DNA from: JBBQFI01 sp038237805
Lineage (GTDB): Bacteria > Verrucomicrobiota > Verrucomicrobiia > Chthoniobacterales > UBA10450
Direction: 5' to 3'
NCBI GenBank assembly: GCA_038237805.1
Contig: JBBRYI010000007.1
Location: 1-64,000 of the forward strand
DNA length: 64,000 nt
Part shown: positions 53,275 to 60,831 of the stretch, piece after piece
How the letters are laid out: every line of letters begins with the position of its first letter
How positions within the stretch are numbered: position 1 is the stretch's first letter
Notes under the pieces: generated by a model
The model's input: the letters and a program-made list of their open reading frames with translations, nothing else
What the model was told of the DNA's origin: nothing
Database searches by the model: none
Program-made: the position numbers and the translations under genes

Positions 53275-54636
53275 ATGTATTCGCCTACGCGTCGCACTTT
53301 TATTCGCCAGGCTGCTTGCGCGGCTCTTGGCACGTCAGGATTGCTGACCACGATTTGTGATTTGCGCAAAATCAGCGCTGCGACTTTCGCTCCGGCTGCC
53401 GACTACAAGGCGCTCGTCTGTTTGTTTCTCTATGGAGGCAATGACGCGAACAACGTCCTCATTCCGCACGACATCGTTGGTTACAATTCCTACGCGGCCG
53501 CGCGCGACATTCTTGCTATCCCGAAGGCTTCGTTGCTCCCGCTCACTTTGCAGGGTGGCGATGGACGCGATTTCGCTTTCCATCCGAGCATGCCCGAGCT
53601 GCGCACGCTCTTTAATACCGGCAAACTCGCGATGGTGACGAACGTTGGGACGCTCGTCGCGCCGGTAACGCGCGCGCAATATCTGGCGCATACGGCCGCT
53701 GTTCCTCCGCAACTTTTTTCGCATGCGGATCAATCGGTGCAGTGGCAAACCTCGTGGCCTGATCAGCCACAGCGCACCGGTTGGGGCGGGCGCACCGCCG
53801 ATCTTTTGCATTCGCTGAACGGCAACGCGAAAATTTCGCTCACTATTTCGATTGCGGGCACGAATACGTTCGAAACTGGCAACACCGTCATTCCTTACTC
53901 GGTTTCACCCGACGGCAGCATTGGACTCGCCGGATTCAACGGCAGTGCAAACGCAAATGTGCGTTTACAAGCTTTCAAGGATTTGCTCGCGCAACCGCAC
54001 AATAATCTTTTCGAGCAAGCCTATGCCGATACCGTCACCCGCTCGATCGCCGACAACGATTTGCTCACGACTGCCCTTGCTGGGACGCCGCCTCTCACGA
54101 CGCAGTTTCCCGATACGGATCTCGGTAAACAACTGGGCATGGTCGCGCGATTAATTTCCGCGCGAGATAATCTCAGCATGCGCCGCCAGATTTTCTTCTG
54201 TTCGGTGCAAGGGTACGACACCCACGGCGATCAACTCTCCGCGCAATCCGGTTTGTTGGTCGAGCTTAGTCAGGCGATGAACGCATTCTATTCCGCCACA
54301 ATTGAGATGGGCGCCGCGCAGGAGGTAACGACATTCACGGCCTCAGATTTCGGCCGCACCTTTCCGACGAATGGAAGCGGTTCGGATCATGGTTGGGGTA
54401 GCCACCAGTTCGTTATGGGTGGCGCGGTGCATGGCGGTCGCTTGTTCGGTAAATTTCCGGCGCTCGCCGTGAATGGCCCTGACGATACCGGTCAAGGCCG
54501 CTGGATTCCGACAACATCAGTGGATGAATATTCTGCCACGCTCGCGTCGTGGTTTGGCGTCGCCCCTTCAGATCTCGCCACCGTTTTTCCAAACATCGGC
54601 CGCTTTGCCCATCCCAACCTGGGATTCGTCGGTTAG
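53275..54636 (+). CDS. DUF1501 protein with Tat signal
   Basis: 453 residues from the ATG at 53275. The N-terminus is a twin-arginine signal: R6-R7 in SPTRRTFIRQAACAALG. DUF1501 (alkaline-phosphatase-like fold) signatures: LVCLFLYGGNDANNVLIPHD, FHPSMPELRTLFNTGKLAMV, VTTFTASDFGRTFPTNGSGS with DHGWGSHQFVMGGAVHGG, which contains the conserved Asp-His metal-type ligands. Tat export means it is folded, probably with its metal, before crossing the membrane. It is cotranscribed with the DUF1800 gene; the pair acts outside the cytoplasm on an unknown substrate. Confidence 0.93.
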   Translation: MYSPTRRTFIRQAACAALGTSGLLTTICDLRKISAATFAPAADYKALVCLFLYGGNDANNVLIPHDIVGYNSYAAARDILAIPKASLLPLTLQGGDGRDFAFHPSMPELRTLFNTGKLAMVTNVGTLVAPVTRAQYLAHTAAVPPQLFSHADQSVQWQTSWPDQPQRTGWGGRTADLLHSLNGNAKISLTISIAGTNTFETGNTVIPYSVSPDGSIGLAGFNGSANANVRLQAFKDLLAQPHNNLFEQAYADTVTRSIADNDLLTTALAGTPPLTTQFPDTDLGKQLGMVARLISARDNLSMRRQIFFCSVQGYDTHGDQLSAQSGLLVELSQAMNAFYSATIEMGAAQEVTTFTASDFGRTFPTNGSGSDHGWGSHQFVMGGAVHGGRLFGKFPALAVNGPDDTGQGRWIPTTSVDEYSATLASWFGVAPSDLATVFPNIGRFAHPNLGFVG

Positions 54637-54706
54637 ATTTGGCAATTTTCAGCTTCGCTTTCCCTAAAAGCGTCGCCGATGTTCGCGTTCGTCACGAAAG
54701 CAACGA

Positions 54707-55405
54707 ATGCAGAAATTGCGGCACATCTTTTCCAGAAAGAAAACGAATCCGACCGATCCGTTACCTATGCCGTTCTACGGCATCTGGGAAGCGGTCGCGC
54801 GCTTTTCCGCTCAGATTCAAAAGAGCGAATTCATGAAGGAGATGACGCAGCGGCGCGATGCCCATGGCAGTGATGGAATAATGGGCGAGATCGATTGCGC
54901 CGTCCTTTATGCATTGGCGCGGTGGCATCGACCTTCCTTGGTGGTGGAATCGGGCGGATATCTGGGAATGTCGTCGGCTTTTATTCTCAAAGCACTCGCG
55001 GACGAAGGCCTAACGAGTGCAAAGGTTTACAGCATTGAATGGAACAAGGACTGCCCGCACGGGGTTTTGATTCCGGATGAATTGCGAAATCAATTCGTTC
55101 CTCTGAGCGGTGATGTGAGGGATTTGGTGAAAAGCGACAAACTGCCCTCGAAAATCGACATGTTCTTGCACGACAGTTCGCATCGTCATCGCCACATGCT
55201 TTGGGAGTTTCACGAATTCTGGAAGCGGCTGCGCGATGGCGGGTTGTTGGTCTCGCACGATGTCCACTTCAACGCTGCGTTTCCGGAATTTATCGCGGGG
55301 ACCTACGCACACGATAGGCACGGGCTGCTCGATGCTGAGCGCACCACGCACTACGAGTGGGGCCGCTGGGGATACGTTGGCTTCGCAATCAAAAAAGGCA
55401 GCTAG
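54707..55405 (+). CDS. SAM-dependent methyltransferase-like protein (Methyltransf_24 type)
   Basis: 232 residues. The core Rossmann segment begins PSLVVESGGYLGMSSAFIL (the ExGxxxGxS form of motif I used in cephalosporin hydroxylase-like/Methyltransf_24 proteins). It continues with VYSIEWNKDCP (acidic strand 2 end), IDMFLHDSSHRHRHMLWEF and LRDGGLLVSHDVHFN. Substrate unknown; family members often modify sugars. The octamer at 55009 encodes Leu-Thr-Ser. Confidence 0.78.
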   Translation: MQKLRHIFSRKKTNPTDPLPMPFYGIWEAVARFSAQIQKSEFMKEMTQRRDAHGSDGIMGEIDCAVLYALARWHRPSLVVESGGYLGMSSAFILKALADEGLTSAKVYSIEWNKDCPHGVLIPDELRNQFVPLSGDVRDLVKSDKLPSKIDMFLHDSSHRHRHMLWEFHEFWKRLRDGGLLVSHDVHFNAAFPEFIAGTYAHDRHGLLDAERTTHYEWGRWGYVGFAIKKGS

Positions 55406-55477
55406 CTGATCGGTCACGCGGCAAATTGTCTACTCGTTAGGCCGCGCTGGCACGAGCGATGCTTGCACCGCTTTTAG

Positions 55478-55858
55478 GTGAGCATCCGCAAACGCATCCT
55501 TTTCTTGAGCAACGAACCGCGCCTGACCCGAATCGTCAGACAGGCTTTTGAAGAAAGCGGCGAATATTTGATCAAGGAAGAACCGGATCGTGAAATCGCC
55601 TCCGAGACAGCGCAGAAATTTCAACCGGACTTAATCCTGCTGGATTTGACCGGAGAGGAGTCGACCGGTCAGGAAGCGTGGGAGCAAATGCGATCAGATT
55701 CGGGCCTCGGTGACGCTCCCATCATCGCCTTGGAAAGCGGGGACGGTGAGGCCTCGATTGTCTTCAGCAGTTCAATGGAAGGATATGAATGCTCAGTCGG
55801 TCCGGTCGACATGGACGAACTCGTCCATTGCGTCGAGGAAATGCTCGAACAAGCCTAA
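55478..55858 (+). CDS. Degenerate response-regulator receiver domain protein
   Basis: 126 residues from a GTG at 55478; a stand-alone receiver-like fold. The phospho-acceptor aspartate is present (D56, LILLDLTGEES). The acidic pair after strand 1 is replaced by S11-N12 (ILFLSNEP), and the invariant lysine before the cis-proline is replaced by G108 (CSVGPVD). These changes suggest a pseudo-receiver that does not follow ordinary phosphorylation chemistry. No kinase is adjacent. Its stop overlaps the convergent gcvH gene by 4 bases. Confidence 0.8.
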   Translation: MSIRKRILFLSNEPRLTRIVRQAFEESGEYLIKEEPDREIASETAQKFQPDLILLDLTGEESTGQEAWEQMRSDSGLGDAPIIALESGDGEASIVFSSSMEGYECSVGPVDMDELVHCVEEMLEQA

Positions 55859-56232
55859 CCGATCGCCGCGCGATACGCCGCGGCATCTTTCAAATTCTTA
55901 AGTTCGTCCGCATCGTCGATTTTCATCGCGAAAATCCAGCCTTCACCGAATGGATCGGTGTTGATCAACGCGGGATTTGATTCGAGCGCTTTGTTTGCGT
56001 CCACGACTGTTCCTTTCGCCGGAGCGTAAATGTCACTCGCGGCTTTGACCGATTCGACGACCGCGATCGCTTCCTTGGGCGCTGCTTGACGGCCAACTTT
56101 CGGCAGCTCAACGAAAACGACGTCAGTCAACTCCGCTTGCGCATGATCGGTAATTCCGACACGAATGTTTTCGCCTTCGCGGCGGATCCATTCGTGCGAT
56201 TCGGTGTAAAGAAGATCGTCGGGAACATTCAT
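55855..56232 (-). CDS. gcvH: Glycine cleavage system H protein
   Basis: 125 residues. Lipoyl attachment lysine K63 in VVESVKAASDIYAPA, preceded by TESHEWIRREGENIRVGITD and followed by NPALINTDPFGEGWIFAMKI, all family signatures. It shuttles the aminomethyl group from GcvP to GcvT. It overlaps gcvT by 4 bases (ATGA) as the second gene of a two-gene unit. Confidence 0.97.
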   Translation of the reverse strand: MNVPDDLLYTESHEWIRREGENIRVGITDHAQAELTDVVFVELPKVGRQAAPKEAIAVVESVKAASDIYAPAKGTVVDANKALESNPALINTDPFGEGWIFAMKIDDADELKNLKDAAAYRAAIG

Positions 56233-57329
56233 GATTTTTTGTAGAACGGTTTTTTCTCGATGACTGCAGGAAACCTTTGACCGCGGATTTCAATTTCCAA
56301 CTCGGTGCCCACTTTGGCTTGAGCCGCCGGCACGTATGCCATGCCGATCCCGTAATTCAAGCTGGGCGACAATGTGCCGCTGGTCACTTCCGCGATGCGT
56401 GCTCCGTTTTGGAAAACCGAATAATGCGGCCGGGGTGGAGGACCTTTTCCCGTCATGCGAAATGGCGCCAGTTTTTCCGACGGACCTTGCTCCTTGTCGC
56501 GCGCCAATGTTTCGCGGCCGACGAATTGCGGTTTTTTCAAATCAACAAAAAAACCGAGACCGGCTTCGATTGGATTGCGCTCCGGCGAAAGATCGGAGCC
56601 GTTGAGTGGGTAACACATTTCCAGCCGCAGAGTATCGCGCGCGCCCAATCCGCATGGCTTAATCCCCAGCGGTTCGCCTTTGCTCAGCACTTCATTCCAC
56701 ACGAACGGAGCGTCTTTTGCCGCGAAGAAAACTTCAAAGCCATCTTCCCCGGTATAACCGGTGCGCGCGATCGTTAGGCGAACTCCGTTGTAATCAAAAT
56801 CGGCGATCCGATTCCGCTCTGGCGGCGCGGTGTCTTTGCCGAAAAAAGAATGAAATAACTCGACCACGCGCGGACCCTGGATTGCCAGGCCGGCGAACTC
56901 CGCGCTGCGGTTGCGCAACTTCGCTTCCACAGGAAGGTGCTTTTGCAGCCAATCAAAATCTTCCTCCGCACGAGATGCGTTTACTACAAGCAGGAACTCG
57001 TTAGGCGCTGTTCGATAGACGATGAGATCATCGATGATTCCGCCATTTTCATTGAGCAGGAAGGTGTACTGTCCTTGGCCGATCTCAAGGCGTTCGGTGT
57101 TGTTGGTCAACATCCGGTTGAGCCATTCGCGCGCATTCTCCCCGGAGGCGATGAATTGGCCCATATGCGAGATATCGAAGACGCCAAGATTTTTCCGAAC
57201 CGCCTGATGTTCGTCCACAATGCTCGTGTATTGCACCGGCATGAGCCAACCCCCGAACGGAATTAGTTTCGCGCCGCGGCGAACGTGCTCGTCGTAAAGC
57301 GGTGTCTTTTTTTCCGTGGCGTCGCTCAT
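56229..57329 (-). CDS. gcvT: Glycine cleavage system T protein (aminomethyltransferase)
   Basis: 366 residues from the ATG at 57329 (SDATEKKTPLYDEHVRRGAK). Upstream in-frame ATGs at 57338 and 57347 would add only a few atypical residues. Signatures: MPVQYTSIVDEHQAVRKNLG, VFDISHMGQFIASGENA (folate site Asp), TGYTGEDGFEVFFAAKD and GLGARDTLRLEMCYPLNG. It releases ammonia and makes 5,10-methylene-tetrahydrofolate from GcvH-bound aminomethyl. No riboswitch-like structure was recognised upstream. Two octamers lie inside. Confidence 0.97.
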   Translation of the reverse strand: MSDATEKKTPLYDEHVRRGAKLIPFGGWLMPVQYTSIVDEHQAVRKNLGVFDISHMGQFIASGENAREWLNRMLTNNTERLEIGQGQYTFLLNENGGIIDDLIVYRTAPNEFLLVVNASRAEEDFDWLQKHLPVEAKLRNRSAEFAGLAIQGPRVVELFHSFFGKDTAPPERNRIADFDYNGVRLTIARTGYTGEDGFEVFFAAKDAPFVWNEVLSKGEPLGIKPCGLGARDTLRLEMCYPLNGSDLSPERNPIEAGLGFFVDLKKPQFVGRETLARDKEQGPSEKLAPFRMTGKGPPPRPHYSVFQNGARIAEVTSGTLSPSLNYGIGMAYVPAAQAKVGTELEIEIRGQRFPAVIEKKPFYKKS

Positions 57330-57370
57330 CGCCAGCATCCTAAACATCGACCGTACTGTGTCAACGCAGG

Positions 57371-57397
57371 TCGGGGCGGTTCGGTGAACCGCCACTA
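57371..57397. repeat. Small GC-rich hairpin repeat upstream of gcvT
   Basis: GGCGGTTC (57375-57382) pairs with GAACCGCC (57386-57393) over a 3-base loop. Read on the minus strand it begins GTAGTGGCGGTTC, resembling the GTAGCGGCGGTC repeats at 1694 and 12786. It lies in the 107-base divergent gap between gcvT and the rhomboid-like gene. Confidence 0.6.
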
Positions 57398-57436
57398 CCT
57401 TGAAAACCTGCCGCGCGCCAGTTACGATCAACCGCA

Positions 57437-58219
57437 ATGAGCGTGCTCGATAAACTGGAACGGCGTATTGGTTTTCTCGCTGTTCCGGGCCTCATTCGCA
57501 TCGTCGTTGCCTTTAACGCGTTGGTTTTCCTGCTCGTTTACCTCAATCCCGAGTTCAAATTCGTTCTCGATCTCAATCCGAGCCGCATCATGCAGGGCCA
57601 AGTCTGGCGACTCTTCACTTACATTTTCCTGCCGCAAACGTTCAGCCCCTGGTGGATAATCTTCGTACTTTGGTTTCTCTGGTTCATCGGCGAAGGACTC
57701 GAGGAAGCCTGGGGAGCGTTTCGGCTGACGCTTTACTTTCTTGTCGGGATGATCGGCACGACCGTGGCCGCTTTTTTCTTCGGCTCGAATTATTCAAACA
57801 GCATGCTGACGGCGGCGCTGTTCTTCGCCTTCGCCACTTTTTATCCTAACGAGGTCATCTACATCTTTTTCATTTTGCCGGTGAAAGTGAAATGGGTCGC
57901 GTGGGCAATGGCGGCGTTTCTCCTTTTCGGTTTCGTCACCAGCTCCAACTCTTATCGTGCGGCCTTGCTCGTGGCTTTGAGCAATTACGCGATCTTTTTC
58001 GGCCCGGGATTTGTAGGGCAGGTACGGCAGCGGCAGGAAGTTGCGGGGCGACGACGGCGGTTTGCCGAGAGCGCTCGTACTGAAACCGAGCCTTTGCATC
58101 GCTGTGCGGTATGCGGAGCCACCGAGTCGAGCGATCCGAGTCTGGATTTTCGTGTGGCCAGCGATGGCGAAGAATATTGTCTTTCGCATCTCCCAAGCGC
58201 GGCGAGTGCGGGCCGCTAG
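57437..58219 (+). CDS. Rhomboid-like membrane protein lacking the catalytic serine motif, with C-terminal zinc-ribbon-like tail
   Basis: 260 residues with about 6 helices. Rhomboid landmarks: WRLFTYIFLPQ in the first loop and FIGEGLEEAWGAFRLTLYFL (the E...G.xR.xxxY pattern). The segment that should hold GxSG reads SNSMLTAALFFAFATFYP and has no GxSG, and a partner histidine is not evident. It is therefore probably an inactive rhomboid that binds rather than cuts membrane proteins. The cytosolic tail has two Cys/His clusters, CAVCG and YCLSH, a likely zinc-binding knuckle. Confidence 0.8.
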   Translation: MSVLDKLERRIGFLAVPGLIRIVVAFNALVFLLVYLNPEFKFVLDLNPSRIMQGQVWRLFTYIFLPQTFSPWWIIFVLWFLWFIGEGLEEAWGAFRLTLYFLVGMIGTTVAAFFFGSNYSNSMLTAALFFAFATFYPNEVIYIFFILPVKVKWVAWAMAAFLLFGFVTSSNSYRAALLVALSNYAIFFGPGFVGQVRQRQEVAGRRRRFAESARTETEPLHRCAVCGATESSDPSLDFRVASDGEEYCLSHLPSAASAGR

Positions 58220-58255
58220 AATTTTATGTCTCGTTAGGCGAGATGCGATTCACTC

Positions 58256-59074
58256 ATGCAAAAGCCAGACACGATTATTCCTGAACAGGGATGGCACTGC
58301 CTCCATCTCTTTTACCGGATCGAGTGGGGACAATGGCAGCTTCTCAGCTCCGAAGAGCAGCGCATCGCAAAAGTCTCGCTCTCGTCGCTGGTGCAGAAAA
58401 TCCGCGCGTTGCCGTTGACGCAATTACTCACTCTGAGCGTGGTGACGCCGAAAGCGGATCTCGGTTTCATGTTAATCACTCCCGATCTGCACGAGGCCAA
58501 TCGCATTGAGAAACAATTGAGTTTGGCGCTTGGCGCGGATGTGTTGGTGCCGGTTTACAGTTATTTGTCGCTGACTGAGGAAAGCGAATACACCACGAGC
58601 GACGACGATCACGCGCGCACGCTGCAGGAGGAACAGCAACTCAAAGCTGATTCGCATGAATTCGCGCAAGCGATGAAATCTTTTCGAGAACGCATGATTA
58701 AATATCGTCAAGAGCGAGTTTATCCATCTTTGCCAGATTGGCCGGTTATCTGTTTTTATAATATGAACAAACGGCGGGGCGAAGAGAACAATTGGTATGC
58801 GCTGCCTTTTACCGAAAGGAGGCGGCTCATGCTCGGCCACGGAGCTGTAGGCCGAAAATACGCCGGCAAAGTGAAACAACTTATCACCGGCTCGACCGGT
58901 CTCGACGATGCCGAATGGGGCGTCACGCTTTTCGCCCACGATACTTTCCAGATAAAATCGATTGTTTACGAAATGCGTTTTGATGCAGTCAGCGCGCGAT
59001 ATGCGGACTTCGGCGAATTCTACGTTGGCATTCAGCTGCCACTCGACGAACTCTTTGGACGGTTGCAACTGTGA
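58256..59074 (+). CDS. hemQ: HemQ, coproheme decarboxylase / chlorite-dismutase family
   Basis: 272 residues; ATG at 58256, about 20 bases after a TCGTTAGG octamer. Family signatures: VICFYNMNKRRGEENNWYAL, then RRRLMLGHGAVGRKYAGKV, where H195 is the expected proximal heme ligand, and GLDDAEWGVTLFAHDTFQIK, then FGEFYVGIQL. It decarboxylates coproheme with peroxide in the last step of the coproporphyrin-dependent heme pathway, the route used by many monoderm and some diderm bacteria. It lies 12 bases before tRNA-Ser. Confidence 0.9.
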   Translation: MQKPDTIIPEQGWHCLHLFYRIEWGQWQLLSSEEQRIAKVSLSSLVQKIRALPLTQLLTLSVVTPKADLGFMLITPDLHEANRIEKQLSLALGADVLVPVYSYLSLTEESEYTTSDDDHARTLQEEQQLKADSHEFAQAMKSFRERMIKYRQERVYPSLPDWPVICFYNMNKRRGEENNWYALPFTERRRLMLGHGAVGRKYAGKVKQLITGSTGLDDAEWGVTLFAHDTFQIKSIVYEMRFDAVSARYADFGEFYVGIQLPLDELFGRLQL

Positions 59075-59086
59075 GCTTCGATTGCC

Positions 59087-59174
59087 GGATGGGTGACAGA
59101 GCGGTCTATTGTGCACGCCTGGAAAGCGTGTGTGCCGAAAGGCACCCGGGGTTCGAATCCCCGCCCATCCGCCA
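59087..59174 (+). tRNA. tRNA-Ser (anticodon GGA)
   Basis: A full class II cloverleaf. Acceptor GGATGGG pairs with CCCATCC, followed by discriminator G and an encoded CCA (59172-59174). Anticodon stem CACGC/GCGTG surrounds loop CTGGAAA with anticodon GGA (reads UCC/UCU). The long variable arm is TGTGCC-GAAA-GGCAC as expected for serine tRNA, and the T-arm is CGGGG-TTCGAAT-CCCCG. It starts 12 bases after the hemQ stop, so it may share that transcript. Confidence 0.97.
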
Positions 59175-59200
59175 CGCGCTTCACCTTGGCCTAACGAGTC

Positions 59201-59874
59201 GTGGCCGAAAAGGTGCGCAGCGGTTTTTTTGCGCTTTGCTCGTGTTCCTTGTGTCAGGAGCGGGCGGTGAGACCGCGTTGCAAAGTTCGAACCTGCTCGA
59301 AACAGCGAAAGGTGACTTTCGCCGGGGAAATTTTGCTGGCGCTCTCGCTCTGCTCGATCAGCTCGATAAGGCGCGAAGTGGTAATCCGGAATCTCTCGAC
59401 CTCCGGGGCACCATTTACCTAGAGCAAGGCAGGTTCGATGAAGCAAAAAAGGCTTTTCGGACGGCGAGCGAAGGGGATCCGAAACGCTTCTTACCGCGGC
59501 TGCATTTTGGAGATGTTCTTTTACGAGAAAAGAAATTTGCCGATGCGCGCGACATCTATGATAAACTGCTAGGAGAAACCGACATCCAGTTGTCGAGCGA
59601 AAAGCTGCGCTATGCGCTACTACTTACTTACCTTTTCGAGCATGACTTGGTTCACGCGCAAAGGGCCTTGGAGCGAATTACATTTCCGACAGAATCGCCG
59701 GCCTATTATTATGCGCAGGCGGCCTGGGAGTTTGCACATAATCGCAGGGGCGACGCGATAAAATGGCTTAAGGCCGCCGATCTGATGTTTGACTCCAAGA
59801 CAATTGCGTGGTTTGCGCGTCCCCTTTTCGATTTTGGCTGGACCAAAGAGAAACCTCCCCTAATTGTCCTCTAA
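59201..59874 (+). CDS. Exported TPR protein, 5' end probably frameshifted at a T7 run
   Basis: The body (in the frame containing 59236 to 59874) is a TPR protein: AKGDFRRGNFAGALALLDQL, LDLRGTIYLEQGRFDEAKKA and LHFGDVLLREKKFADARDIY, ending KPPLIVL. No proper start exists in this frame downstream of the tRNA gene; only TTG 59236 or GTG 59242 inside a hydrophobic stretch. In the +1 frame a GTG at 59201 gives MAEKVRSGFF up to a run of seven T (59224-59230). A one-base slip there joins it to CALLVFLVSGAGGETA, producing a textbook signal peptide. So the gene is either frameshifted, expressed by slippage, or affected by a sequence error. Function: a periplasmic or anchored protein-interaction TPR scaffold. 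Confidence 0.75.
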
Positions 59875-60040
59875 TCTCGTCGGTAATTTTCGTGGCTACC
59901 ACAAGCTTACCAATTGGTCATAAAAAAATCTTTATTTTTTAGAAGAAAAAGGTTGCATAGCGCCCCTCGACTCGGGTAAAAGAGCCGAAACAAAGGGCAG
60001 AATGCCCTCGAAACGAACCAAATCGGAGAACACACTACAC

Positions 60041-60715
60041 ATGAAAAAGACACTGCTCGTTATAATTGTGACCGCTCTTTTTGCGGCCGGAGCCTACGCC
60101 CGCACCCGCCCTCATGGCAGCACGCAATCTCTCACATTCGATGATCTTGGCACCGGAGGTGGCACCGCCAATTCGGGATCATACAATTCAACCGCCTCAT
60201 TTAGTTTCGATGTCTTCGTGACGTACATGGGCTATAATTCACTCGGCCTCTCGTTTTGGTTGGAAGCATCGAATGGCATAGCGCCCAATATCCAAATATC
60301 GTCAGTGACCTATGGGACAGCGTTTCCTGATGGCACTCAGAACGCCACCGGCGCGGCGTTTGACAGTCCAAATGGTAATTCGGCCAACTTCACCTCCGAC
60401 AAAAAGGATTTAGGCTCTACCGTAGGCGACCCCACTACGGATCCGCCAATAGCGCCCGGGACCTATTTCGTCGCGCATATCACTTTCCAGCTTACTAACG
60501 CCGCTGCAGGCAATTGGATCTTGCAATCAACCGTAACCAGTCCGCATACATCCGAAGTTACGAGTTACGACGGAACTAACTTTGCCGATAACAATCTGCC
60601 GGCGGCGCAATATTTTCTTACGATCGTCCCAGAGCCGACGACTTTAGCTCTGATCGGTTTGACCGCTGTTGGTGGTGCCGTTATCGCACACCGCCGCCGC
60701 GTTCTCCGCGGATAA
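60041..60715 (+). CDS. PEP-CTERM sorting-domain protein
   Basis: 224 residues from the ATG at 60041 (KKTLLVIIVTALFAAGAYA signal peptide, preceded by GGAG). The mature domain is Ser/Thr/Asn/Gly-rich with a beta-rich look. The C-terminus is a canonical PEP-CTERM signal: VPEPTTLALIGLTAVGG, then hydrophobic residues and HRRRVLRG. The VPEP motif marks processing by an exosortase, which must be encoded elsewhere. The roughly 165 bases upstream are AT-rich and may carry a strong promoter; a perfect terminator follows. Confidence 0.9.
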   Translation: MKKTLLVIIVTALFAAGAYARTRPHGSTQSLTFDDLGTGGGTANSGSYNSTASFSFDVFVTYMGYNSLGLSFWLEASNGIAPNIQISSVTYGTAFPDGTQNATGAAFDSPNGNSANFTSDKKDLGSTVGDPTTDPPIAPGTYFVAHITFQLTNAAAGNWILQSTVTSPHTSEVTSYDGTNFADNNLPAAQYFLTIVPEPTTLALIGLTAVGGAVIAHRRRVLRG

Positions 60716-60734
60716 TTGTTTCGAGGATTCAATC

Positions 60735-60770
60735 AAGCAGCTTCACCTCGCGGTGAAGCTGCTTTTTTTT
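60735..60770 (+). terminator. Rho-independent terminator of the PEP-CTERM gene
   Basis: AAGCAGCTTCACC (60735-60747) pairs perfectly over 13 bases with GGTGAAGCTGCTT (60752-60764) around a 4-base TCGC loop, followed by an uninterrupted T-run to 60770. It begins 20 bases after the stop codon and faces the convergent TMTC-like gene. Confidence 0.95.
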
Positions 60771-60831
60771 GTAGACGAATCTGACGGCTTGAGATCGCAC
60801 CAAAAGGGATGCACATCGGATTAGCGGACGT

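Noticed and set aside
59071..59874. TPR gene starting at GTG 59071
   Set aside because: That start would translate straight through tRNA-Ser; the start is more likely downstream with a frameshift.
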